A stretch of DNA of 64,000 nucleotides from Aptenodytes patagonicus (lineage: Eukaryota; Chordata; Aves; Sphenisciformes; Spheniscidae), in NCBI RefSeq assembly GCF_965638725.1, contig NC_134949.1:52046151-52110150 (forward strand). The letters run 5' to 3'. The notes below the pieces were generated by a model. That model was given only the letters and a program-made list of their open reading frames with translations, was not told the DNA's origin and made no database searches. The translations under genes and the position numbers were made by a program. Below, in pieces: positions 36,600 to 64,000 of this stretch (its first letter is position 1; each line of letters begins with the position of its first letter).

Positions 36600-39500
36600 A
36601 TTAAGTGAGAGCAGTAACAGTTAAAGAACACAGAAAAGAGACCTGTTAGCTTTGCTGCCTGAAACATATGTGGACAGGCTGGCAGTGCTCCCTTTCACAG
36701 TTGAGACTGAGCCACATTTCCTCCCAAGGAAAACACTCCTAGACAAGCTCAGAAATACCTGTGCAGAGCAACACGAGGAGATTTAGTGCAGCCACTGCCA
36801 AACCAGGGAGTCTCTGCACTGACAGTGTATGCTTTGGACTATGCCCGCTGAAGTGCAATACAATGTAATGTAACATGCTGACTGATTTCTTCTCTCCTAT
36901 GTAAAATTATTTTCTCTTGCCTCAGTAAAATGGTAATCAAATAAATCCAAAACTTTGCTTTCTTAGATGTGACATGCAAAGGACTTTTAGATGTAATGAA
37001 ACTTTGAGTATCTAAAGAAGTCTTCTCCAGTAGCTGCTGATTCTATATACCCTATTGTGTGTTGGGCTTTTTTTTTTTTTTTTCAGTTTGGGAACTCTGA
37101 TCTTCCATGGTTATGAGAGGACCATCTTTATTTTAAACTGTAACAGTTTAATTAGACGACTGCTAATGTGGAAAATTTATTAACAAGTTTTAGGAGTTTT
37201 AAAATCTAAAATACAAAGAAAGTTTACCAAAAAAGTCTTAGTCCTCAAGCCTCTAAAAACACACAAACTTAGCTGTAACCACATGGTTACCCTCTCCAGT
37301 TTCAACAGTAGCTTCTTACACTCTTTAAGCTGAGTGTAAACAAACATGTCCATAGACTGAAACTATGTGGAGTAAATTTCTGAAATTCAAAAGCAAGTTA
37401 GGCAAAACAAGGTTTGTTCTTGGAACAAAAGTATCAGTTTAAAGCAAACGTGATGAAACCTGAATTTAAAACCCAGTTATCCAGAGGAGTCACACCCCAG
37501 AGGAATGCTGTGAACATCAGCTCCCAGTACATTAGTCAGCAGACATGAACTTCATGAAATCCAGAGCTCTACAATGTGCTCTGTGTTGTTCAGTCCATGC
37601 CAAAACAGAGGAACAAGGCTATTATGTGGCATTCCTTAACTAACTGCTCAAGATTGGTATGTTAAATATATTAAACTCATGAAATGCTGACAGCAGAAAT
37701 GAACATTAGGTATTACACCTCAAGGAGTTAGGGTTAGGTATAGGACACTGTCACCATCCCACTTGTCTCTCTCTGCTCACACTGTGTGGCAGGATGCCAG
37801 TTCTGGTCATAAACCTCCCCCATCTCTCATGTTCTGCCTTGGCCACATCCACCCTGGGACCTTTTTTGTCCTCCCTGAAAAACTAGTTGACAGAAATGTC
37901 CCTGCTCCCACCACTACTGGTGTCACACTATTACCTGGGAGTAAAGCCAGGGGGAAGATCTGTAGTAAAATATGAGGACAGTTCTTCTGGTATCTTCTTG
38001 CCCCTCTCTTTCATTCTAGTTTTCATCTACAACAAAATTAATGTTTCCAATTTAAGATTGGAGGAGGTGTGAAGGGGAAGAGAAAAGTAGAAGAATGTCC
38101 TGGATAGAAAAGAAAATACCTGGTCAAAGAAATATACAGGTCCTGTCTCCAGCGCTGCAGCTGTAAACATTGGTTCCATTACTCCCTAGAATGAAGGAGG
38201 GGTGGAGCAGCCCAGAGGAAAATAGTTATGTCAGCAGGCTGTGAGAAAGAAACTGTTTATGTTTTTTATACTAACAGTGAAGCTGAGGAACTACTTTCTG
38301 TGTGAGGCCTTGAAAATCTGCTTCAAATAATACAGGAACCACGACTGTATGAATGGGAATACATTAATGCATCAGTGGATTAAATTATATGAAGTTGATT
38401 ACAAAACTTAAGATCAAATTATCAGGTTTTGATAATTTAGGTTCATACTACTTTAAACTAGTGTTTTCATGAGATATGACCTACAATTATTTCTGATGAC
38501 AGGTAATGTCTCAATTTGTTATCTGAAAAAGAAGACTGCTTGCATCTGCAGTTATGACTCAGTGACTATGTCAATAAATACGCTTTTATTAAAAAAAGGG
38601 GTTTTATGACTCTATCATAAATATACAACATTTATTTGAAAGATACCAGTGCGGGGACCCCTGACTCTGTGCAGCCTTCCCTCCCCTACCAAGACTGCAC
38701 ACAGTCACAGAGATCTGCTGTCAGGAAGCCGCTCACTGTAGCACATCCTAACGCACATATCTACATACATGCCTAATGCAATAGCTCCTTATCACAGAAA
38801 TAAAAGGAGTGTTTTTGAAGCACTGGTCCAGACAATAGCTTGTTTTGTTCAAGTGAATCTTGTCACTTAAAAGCAATTTAAAAAATGAGCTCCAGAGGAG
38901 GCAATAAACTGACTTATTTTTATATTTCACAGCATGCATCTATTCATGCAAACTGAAAAGCATTTGCTTTGTCCCAGTCTGACTGCACAAACAGCGGTCT
39001 GTACTTCTCAAGGTGACTTTCAGCAGTATGAAAGATGAAATTTGCTTCTTTTCAGAAGCACTCATTGTATCCTTTGAAAATCTGTCCTCCAAAGGACACA
39101 GATGTTGTGACACTAGCTGATGCAAGCCAACATGTTTGGATTATGGCTGACAGGCTGTAATCAAACTAGTGTTTGGTGAAAAAAAAAAAAGTAATCGCTA
39201 AGGAATGTGGAAAGAAGTCCACAGTAAACAGTGTTAAATGTGAATTCTTTGGCTGCTTTTGTTACTTTTAACTTTGATTTAGCTATTTCATCTAGGTTTT
39301 AAGTAAAATCTTAGAGAAGGAGTGGTTTCAGAATTAAGGAAGTCCTTTATCCTGCTCAGGATAAGGAAGACACTTTTTGGTGACAGCTGCCATTCCCATA
39401 GTAAATGCTATGGGTGATGATGGCTGAGGAAATACAAGTGTCCTCTGTCCTCAGCAATTAGTGAGGGGCCATATCTTTCTTTCTAGAGTTCATAAGACAT

Positions 39501-42500
39501 ATTTGCTCTCATGCAAGAAACATTTTCTTTGTCTACACCCAGCCTTTAGGCCCAATATTAAACCTCTAGTCATAAAAATTGTCCCATTTACTTCAGTGGA
39601 TCTTCAGAGCTGCATAAGGGCTATGAGTTTTGGCCCTAAACTAGGAAAAAGAGTATTAAAATGTCATAAACACATAAATAATGGCATCAGTCCCAGAAAT
39701 ACAAACAGAAACAAATATAACATCCCTCTGTTCAACTCTTCTTGGGACTGATATAGGCCACTTACTCCCTAGTCGTCCTTCCTCCCCCTCTTTCCAGGAT
39801 TAAACCGCAGCTGTCAGAGACAGCTCTCCCACTCCACTCCATGCCATTTCTTGACACTTACAACAGCTTGAAAAGAAAACACGAAAGAAAACATAATATA
39901 CCCTGAAAGAAGTCTTTTCCTGAAGATCGTAACTTCTTTTGCTAGGAAAATAGTGCAACGGGAGCTGCCTCCTTGGAAGAAATAGAAGAGGTGAGTCTCT
40001 GTGTTGTCTTTCAGGAAAGGGTTTCAAGTCCTGCTGCTTAGTTACCACATGTTTTGGATTGCATTCAGCCCTTCCTTTAACTCCCCAGCCATTGCCTGCC
40101 TTTGTCCGGGAGGCTGGTTAGGAAAAAGGAATAGCCACTGTGAGAAAACAAAAAAACCCAGTATCTTTCTCTAGCTAAAAATGGTATTCACATGTCTCTT
40201 CTGGCCTATGGCCTGTCTGATACTGTCTTCTTATCATGCTGCCTAGTATAGTATGAAATTGGAAAACGTAGCATTCATTAATATAATGTGTATTAAATGC
40301 TAGGAACAGCTGACTGGCAATAACAGAAGACAGACAAAAAAATCTGAGCTGGTAAGGGCATGCTACAAGATGTGGCTCACCCTCTCTGCTTCTAAGAGAC
40401 CAGATCCTCTTAAAAGCAGCCAGGTGGGGAACGTGGAGTCCAGTTGTCAGCCTGTTCATGTTAATGTTCGCTTTGTTAATGCAGTCAGTCCAGCTTCTTA
40501 CTCCCGCTTTGCAATTTGATTTTTTTCATACAGCATTCCTATTTTTGCATGTTGGTTATCATGCTATTATCCTGTTGGCTATCTGTACTCTCTTATATAA
40601 AGTATAGTGCTAATTCTGGGGCTGGAAGCAGTGTAACCTGGAAGGTGCTTAACTTTGCTCTGTCCAGTGTGCCCTCTTCTCTGCAAGCCTAATGAACACA
40701 GCTTATGGAGTGCTCCTGGGTCCAGTAACAACACCTCAGGCTGTAGAGACACGTTGTTAATCCTGCCTTTTCTAGCTCACTGCCAGTTTTCTTTCACTCT
40801 GCTAGGTTGTATTCATATTCTTTGTTAAGTAAAGTGTGACTCCCCTCTACAATTTATTTTCAGCCTACTTTTTTAATGAAAGGAGGTTTATGCAAATGTC
40901 CCGTTTCGGCCAGATTTGGCAGAATAACACACCCAAAGATAATGACGCCTGGACACACTTCATGAAAATCAGCAGCTGGGTAGACGATAGAGCCCAAGGA
41001 AGTGTCCCCACCTAAAGAGAGACAGGCAAAACTCTGCTGAACTGTGTGGCAGCAGTCAGCTGGCCAACTGTACATGTACTACTACAGCGCAAGCCCTCTC
41101 TCTCTCTCCGTTGGGGTATCACAGTGATCATGAATGGTGCTGGAGTCATTCTGGGGAAGAAAGAAACCACCTTCTGAGAAAACTGGCTTCATTAATTCAG
41201 CTGATCACAGAAATATTTGTTCTGCTTATTGCCCTTTTTTCCTCTGGTGCCCTTACTTCAGGATCTCATGTCTGCAGCCTCTGCACGAGATGTATTCTTA
41301 CCTGCCTTATTTTTCCTTTATCTGTCTCTGGTCAATATCTTTCCTTCTGTATTCTCTGGGCTTCTGTAGACTTTATGGCCTCCCTTATCTGCGACTTCAG
41401 TTCTAGAGTCAACAAAACCCATGGTCTGGCAACTTGTCTGTTTTGGCACATACCAGAGCAAAGGGACCAGAAGCACAGGCTAGTAACTCTCTTTTTCAAG
41501 CTGTCAAAGGCACCAAAGGGGATATAGCGAAGGGTAAGAACAGTCTGGTATGAGAGAGACTAATGGATTAAAATCAAACACAAAAGTAGAAACACTGGTG
41601 TAGGATCTCTTGACACAATTACAGTGCCCAGCTACAATAAATGTACAACAGGACTATCTAAGATGACTCAAAATGTAGAATTCAGGGAATTTGACCCCTG
41701 ATGTTCCCCCTCCCCCTGCCACCAACCACAAAAAAACCCAGCTCTGTAGATTCCTCTTCTACCTAATTAGAAAACTAGAATGGAAAGCAATAAACAAAAA
41801 GTGTTCTAGGCAACATTAGTGCACATGCTTGTGTGTCATCCATTCTCAGTACAAGAAAGAGCTATTCCTCCATGGCTCTCTTTATCAGCCTCGGACATCA
41901 ATTCTGACTGGAGTAGGGGCAACAAAACAGCAGGAAAATAGCAGCAGAGCATTAAATGCCTCACCTGCTCTGTTGTGCAAGGTTTATTCTGCTTTAAGCA
42001 TAGTAATAGGACCCTCCTGGAGGTGGTCCAGTTATATTAATTGACATGGACATAAAACAACATGGTTTGAATGGGGAACAAGTGGTACCACAGCAGTTCC
42101 CAACTGCTGGGGCATGTCTCACTGCTCTGAGCATGCCTTAAGCCCAGGGAAGTCAACTTCCCAGCATCCAGCCCGGTCCCATGAAAGGCCCAGCTAGATG
42201 TTTCCATGTTCGAGTGCTCTTACAAGCAAAAGCACTGGAGAACATGCTGCTGTGACACCTACATTAGCTTGGTCTTTTGAATCCTTGTGCTTGCTGAGAA
42301 TTGTAGCAGGCCAGGAGTGAGGGAGTGCCCCTGGGTCTGAGCCACGGGGGTGAAGTGGAAGCGAGCAGCCAGCCTCAGCAGGGCCAAGGGGGCAGAATTT
42401 GTGCCTCAGTGAGGTACAAGGCATTACCAGTTTTCCCAAAGACCTTCCTGCAGAAGCATTTTAAAACACAGTTATGCAGGATAAGACCCATTCATAACCG

Positions 42501-43329
42501 TTATAAACTATATTATACTATATATGATAAATACATCTAAGGCAAGAGTTGTTAAAATATACCAGTAAGGAAGAAAAAAATCTATTTTTAGCCAGCATGG
42601 TTATACTAGTAGAAAAACTAAGTAGAAAACCTGTGAAAAGTGTAAGCTTGGTACAAGAATTTTAAGAATTAGGCTGATTTAATGAACCATTAGTGAATGC
42701 TGATAATACGGGTATTTCTCCTTGGTTTTATAGGTAGTGGTGGAAAGGGGACAAGGCAGTGCCCTTTACCACGTATTAGAATCTTCCCTTTTTTGCTCCA
42801 CGGGACTTGGAACAAATTATTTCTTACATTATTTCCCTTCTGTACAAGTTATCTCTCATGTGACTTAATTTGTCCAGTGTTCTCAAGTTGTAAAATCTTA
42901 ACAATCCTAAATGCTATAAAACCTTTCATGGCAGCTGTTCCTACTGGGAAAGGACTGCTTTGTTTTAGCGAGACTTTCCATTTTTTATTTTACTTCCCCA
43001 AGAAGATACCTGCTGATGAAGACAGAGTAAGTCTCTGCTGTTGACCCTCAGCCTGCATTTTTGAAACCGTCCTTCGCGATGGCTACCGGCTTGTCATCTT
43101 ATTCCACTGACCCTCTTCAAACTGAAACCTAACTATGCGAAAGTGGTGTCACCCATGCAGTTTGGGTGACAACTCCACTGGAAAATGCAAGAGACCAAAA
43201 AGGACCTTTCAAACTCAAGGGCACACACTCCTGAAAAACACTTACACACATAAAATGTCACCTGGTCACAGCTCTGCGTGTCAGTGGGGACTACAAATAG
43301 GAAGCACGAGATGACCGGGCACAGGACAG
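36600..43329. other. 5' flank or introns of the FAM194-like gene
   Basis: Between the last secure - strand exon and the CpG island. Apart from the candidate exon at 38120-38160 I find no convincing coding segment. The first exon(s) of the - strand gene should lie here or in the island. Confidence 0.5.
38120..38160 (-). CDS. Candidate upstream exon of the FAM194-like gene
   Basis: On the - strand a segment lies between TTTACAG (or an earlier, better acceptor TTCATTCTAG giving a start at 38185) and the donor CCAG|GTATTT. Used from 38160 it reads LQRWRQDLYISLT and joins in phase to the exon at 36575. From 38185 that frame contains a stop, so the exact exon is unclear. Confidence 0.3.
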
Positions 43330-43554
43330 AGGTGGACAACGATGGCGTCGGCACCCAGCGGTGCTCCACGCCGCGGGCCGGTGACGCGGGGGCAGGCCGC
43401 TGCCCAGTCACGGGCAGCCGTGAGCCCAGTCACGCTGGCAGCCGGCGGCCAGGCAGGCGGCCGGGCCCACGGAGAGACGGCGGGACAGCCGCAGGCGGCC
43501 GGGCACGGCCGGGCGACCCCCCCCGGTAGACCCCCCTCCTCCCCTCACAGGCGG

Positions 43555-43566
43555 CGCGCGTGCGCG
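43555..43566. promoter_or_regulatory. NRF1-type palindromic site
   Basis: CGCGCGTGCGCG fits the NRF1 consensus YGCGCRTGCGCR. It lies about 190 bases upstream of the METAP2 ATG. NRF1 sites are common in TATA-less and bidirectional CpG-island promoters. Confidence 0.5.
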
Positions 43567-43571
43567 CCTGA

Positions 43572-43578
43572 GGGGCGG
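43572..43578 (+). promoter_or_regulatory. GC box (Sp1-type)
   Basis: GGGGCGG a few bases downstream of the NRF1-like palindrome, upstream of the METAP2 start. One of several GC-box-like strings in the island. Confidence 0.4.
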
Positions 43579-43757
43579 CGCGCGGAGAGGGAAGGAGGAG
43601 GTAGGAAGGACTTCCCGCGCTCTTCCTCCTCCCCTCCCTGGCGGAGTCCTCCAGCCTTCCCGGCGTGCCCCGCGCTCACCATAGAGCGGAGGGCCGGCCC
43701 CGCCGCTCGTTTGCTCTCGCTCGCCCCGTGTGTGGGAGGCGGCGCGGCCGCGGCGAC

Positions 43758-60502
<16,745 letters not shown>

Positions 60503-60955
60503 ACTCAAAGCCACCTCAGCACCTTTATACTCTAGGCTTTGTTGGAACATACTATACCAGAATTAATTTGCAACATATTGTCTGTTTTAACAGTGGACTG
60601 ATGTAATACTTTCCGTATTTGGAAAGGAAGGAATTTAATCAAAGGCAAGTCTTCTAATGTAACTAACCGAGGAAAAAGCTTTCAGGCCTTTAGAAATATT
60701 TCAAAAGTTACTTATTTTTTTCTGTTCAGGGAAATACGTGCTATAAAGCTCAATTTTTAGTTTGGAATGAGTTACACATTTTGTTTCGAACATTTATGAT
60801 AAAGATGCTTTTCAAATATTTATATTACCATATTCCTACTTGAGTGCTTTGAATGACTACACCTGATTTCGGCGCCCAAGTCCTCTATGATATTGCCTTT
60901 TAAACTTCCTGGAATCCATTTTGTAAAAAATAAAGACAAATTTTCAGATCTAAAA
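60503..60955 (+). other. METAP2: METAP2 proximal 3' UTR
   Basis: AT-rich non-coding sequence between the METAP2 stop and the first canonical poly(A) signal. The end is approximate, set about 20 bases after the AATAAA at 60929. Longer isoforms using later sites cannot be excluded. Confidence 0.7.
60929..60934 (+). terminator. METAP2: METAP2 poly(A) signal AATAAA
   Basis: Canonical AATAAA hexamer about 430 bases after the METAP2 stop codon, followed by T-rich sequence. Confidence 0.75.
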
Positions 60956-63639
60956 ATATATATACTTTTTAGAAGTCTGGTTATGATTCTGGTCAGGAGT
61001 CTGCTGGGAAACCGCTCTATTAAATATTTTACAAACTTGATTTGCCATTTCTTGTCTTGAAGCTGGACCTGTCTTACCCTTAATATGAAACTTTGCCTTT
61101 TAGTCCTTATTTACATAGCCTTGTCAGTGCTGGGATACAGGGCAAGAAGTCATCTCTTCACAGGACAGAATGTGACTTCAGTAGAGATGTGTGGTGTGAT
61201 TTGTTTTTGAGAGTGCCAGTCTTCAGCTGAGACTTCAGCTGTATTTAGAACATGTCAAATGCATTTTGTGGTCTCTCTTGCCGATAATAGCAACATGCAA
61301 CTTCGGGCTGCAGTCAACTGTGAACATTAGTATATAACCCTAGATATTCTTTGCCACTGGCATGCCCTTTTGCATGGAGTAAAATTCTCATTCGTGTGAT
61401 TCCCAGTCTTCTTTAAGTACACATTAGACTGGACAAGTTGTGGGGACAATGAGAAGGTTAATTTATTTTGTAGTGTTGAAAGTTCTTCCATACAGGCAAA
61501 CTAGTCTGGAGTATTGATATTTTCTTGACTCAAGAGGTCATTATCTGTCTTCCCACTGCAGCGAATCTGACTGGTGAATGTCATTTGTAAAGGTGAATTA
61601 AATCCCATGGCTCTTCAGGCCTAGATGCCATGTCTTCCAGTGCTGTATATTTACCTCATGACTTGCATATTAAAATTTTATGTAGTTACTGGTAACAAAA
61701 ACAACAGCTTCTTTAATAGGTCAATAACAGTGCCTTAAACTGCTTAGGAAACAGATGGACTTCACCTGCTCCTTTATAGTGACAGCATGTGTTTGTTTAT
61801 AGAGGAGTTCATATTAATTTAGAAGTAGCAGTTCTTTCCCCCCTCTGGGTAAAAGCTGCAGTTTGTCCTTTAAAACTCTGATATGCGAGCTGCAGTTTAC
61901 AGGGGAGCGGTGCCATGTACTGCCTACAGTTTAAAAATAATAAGACATCGGTGGGTTTTTTCCCCTGTTTGTCAGTATTATTTAGACTTAGTACTGCTTG
62001 TAGAAATGGGTTTAATATGATACAGAAATGTGTGTTTCTGTTGTTGCTGTTTGGGAGTCTTGGCATCCCAGCAATGAATTTTAAGTAATTTATGCAGCTG
62101 TGTGGGCATGTGTGTCTCAACTTCAAAACAAACAGTAGCTAGTGTACGCACTTGTGCATTGCGAAGTAAAAACTGGCACTTGAAAGGATCTGTGATGAAC
62201 AGAGTAGAATTAATGGTTTCCAGCTCACTTACCCTATTTTAGTAACAAGCCTGGTTACAACAAATTCTGCTAGAAACAAGATGGACAACTCTGCTTTGGC
62301 TCTCAGCCTCTTATCCACCAATTCCAGACTCTTCTCTCTAGAAAGATAGTCCGTTAGTAGTTCAGTGGCACTTGATACTGTTCCTACAGCTTAAGGCTTT
62401 TTTATCTTCACTGATGGTTACTTTGAGAACACTTAGTATTACAGATCAGTGATTTGTTTTCCTCCCTTTGTCTTTTCTTTTACCTGAACATAATAGGAAG
62501 ATCCATCCAGACTAGCAGAGCTACTTTGGACTATGGCCTATTCTTTTTAACTCTTTAACTTACTGGCTGTTTGCTAATTCACATGTGGAAGCTGATAATC
62601 ATGCATAACAAATTGTAGAGGAAATGCCTCAGAAGAATACTTGCAGAATGTCATGATTATTTGTTGCCATTAAATTTAATTGGGTTTGTCTGGATACATG
62701 CTTCCTGTGCTGCTGAGCATCCTGCATTTACACCCGTCAGTGTAGAAGGCAAGCCCTATTTCCACCTTCTCCTTGCACCTTGCATTTAAAAAAATAATAA
62801 TAATAAATTCCTCCACTGCTTTCATGCTCTTTAGGCTGCCTTTTCCTATTGCTGTAAGTGTAGTTATAAAGTCCTGGCCATGCTGTCTGATAACTGGACC
62901 GTACTGTCTTGTCACTTGACAAAATCAAAAGTTTATCAAAGACTTCCGAGCCAGATATTGAAGTCTGTCTTCCTCAAATACCCAGAAGATGGGGATCATC
63001 TTGTTTCTCAAGTACGTGCAGCACCAGAAATGGTAATAGTTTTTGTAGAGATTACGTTTGTTAGAGGTGCTAGAGAGTTCAGAACCTACTTTGCAGGGTT
63101 TTTCCTTCATGCAGACCTTGAGACACACATCATTAGAGAATGTACAGCTTGACCTCGTGTGATCTGTACTTTCGATGAAAGTATGGCCTAAGATTTTCCG
63201 AACCGGCAGACTAGTTTTAGACTCAAACCAACATGCTTCTCCTTAGATGTGGGGGTTTTTTGGTGCGTTCCCCCCCCTCCCCCCCCCCACACACACTTTT
63301 TGATCACCTGCTCGAGTAAGTCTTCAACCTAATTAAGTCTTCTGTTAATTTCATGGAGCCTTGTACTAGTTTTCTGACTGTAAAATAGCAAAGTTACTTC
63401 GTCTTGTTAACTGCATTAGCAGCACCCTAATGCAGTGCTTGTGCTCGCTGGGAGCAGCAGGCACCGTCAGTTTGCGGGAGTCTTTCCCAGGTTGTTGAAA
63501 TGTTTTAAAGCCTGCCCCCTCTACCTGTATGAAAGCAGCAGGATGAGGCAGAAACTTTTGACTGCAGCTTGCGAAAGCAAAGTGAACCTACTTTGTCCCA
63601 AACCAAAAAGCTCGGATGTGTTAAGAGTTCAGGTGAAAG
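60956..63639. other. Downstream of METAP2, no recognisable gene
   Basis: AT-rich sequence with no supported coding exon. It may include distal METAP2 3' UTR. USP44, the next gene in mammals, is not detected within the window. Confidence 0.5.
63262..63296 (+). repeat. C-rich run then (AC)n
   Basis: Two C homopolymer blocks followed by a short AC run, downstream of METAP2. Likely prone to sequencing error. Confidence 0.7.
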
Positions 63640-63850
63640 CCTCCAGCAGTTGCCAAGAGAGCAACTGCCTGCAGCAAACAGCGTGCGCTGGAGCTGCCCC
63701 GGCGCGTCCCCTGGGGCAGCGTGCCCCTCGGCTGGAGCTGGGCGCGGGACCGCGCAGCGCGGGAGGCCCGTGTCGAACGCCTTTTACAGCGTGGGACGGG
63801 GGAAATGGGGCTGGTGGGTGCAAGCGCAGCCAGCCATGAAGTGGAGGTCT
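63640..63850. promoter_or_regulatory. Small CpG-rich patch at window edge
   Basis: About 200 bases dense in CpG (GGCGCGTCCC, GCGCGGGACCGCGCAGCGCG) after 3 kb of AT-rich DNA. It could be a promoter or first exon of a gene beyond the window; no splice-bounded frame is convincing. Confidence 0.4.
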
Positions 63851-64000
63851 TGCATGGAGGGATGGGTTTGGTCGTCTTTGTTTCTCAAAGCTTCTGCAGC
63901 ATGGGTACTTTATAGAAAACAAAAAAACTTCTTAAAACTAGAGGGGCTTTCCTTCTAAAGGATAGATTTTACTGCTTTTACTTGAATCAGAGGTAGTAGT

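Noticed and set aside
40175-40459. 94-codon - strand frame with a GTGAGC donor (starts MNRLTTGLHVPHLAAF)
   Set aside because: Considered as first coding exon of the FAM194-like gene. There is no acceptor or promoter evidence, and its phase does not lead directly into the exon at 36575.
40860-41075. - strand segment after acceptor CTGTCTCTCTTTAG (includes GSIVYPAADFHEVCPGV)
   Set aside because: Good acceptor, but only weak donors and no phase-compatible partner exon found.
41111-41527. 138-codon + strand frame upstream of METAP2
   Set aside because: Hydrophobic and cysteine-rich without family motifs or splice signals; consistent with chance.

Overview
The window looks like nuclear DNA from a bird, probably a neoavian. 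It holds CR1 retrotransposon copies (one ending in the ATTCTATG repeat typical of CR1), two solo ERV-L-type LTRs, about 1 kb of CpG island, and genes broken into short exons by long AT-rich introns. Nothing in it is prokaryotic, and most long open frames are chance or lie in repeats.

Two protein-coding genes are supported. (1) METAP2 (methionine aminopeptidase 2) is on the + strand. All 11 coding exons are present, from the ATG at 43758 in a CpG island to the TAA at 60500-60502, with a poly(A) signal at 60929. The predicted protein has 486 residues, the metal ligands and catalytic histidine are intact, and two of its ten introns use GC-AG splice sites. (2) Head-to-head with it, on the - strand, is a gene for a FAM194-domain protein that most resembles C3orf20. 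I rebuilt eleven phase-compatible exons (36575 down to 11438, exactly 726 codons with no stop). The exon 29784..29554 / 28871..28722 junction is a U12-type intron with AT-AG ends that falls inside the FAM194 domain. The 3' end (10595 to about 5591) and the 5' end (upstream of 36575) are tentative.

Layout: 1-4.3 kb, no recognisable gene. 4.3-4.9 kb, decayed CR1. 5.6-10.6 kb, possible last exons of the FAM194 gene around an ancient CR1 (7.85-8.9 kb). 11.4-36.6 kb, body of the FAM194 gene; its introns hold a young antisense CR1 (16.5-17.1 kb), two ERV-L LTRs (18.0-18.6 and 21.4-22.0 kb), two MIR-like fossils (26.0 and 30.5 kb) and a CR1 tail (34.7-35.0 kb). 36.6-43.3 kb, 5' flank or introns of that gene with one weak exon candidate. 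43.3-44.3 kb, CpG island with an NRF1-type palindrome. 43.8-61 kb, METAP2. 61-63.6 kb, no recognisable gene. 63.65-63.85 kb, a second small CpG-rich patch.

The two genes are not known to work together. METAP2 acts in co-translational N-terminal processing in the cytosol; the role of the FAM194 protein is unknown. In mammals METAP2 lies between VEZT and USP44, near FGD6 and NR2C1, while C3orf20 lies near the paralogues FGD5 and NR2C2. The - strand gene may therefore be a C3orf20 ohnologue kept here; that is an inference.
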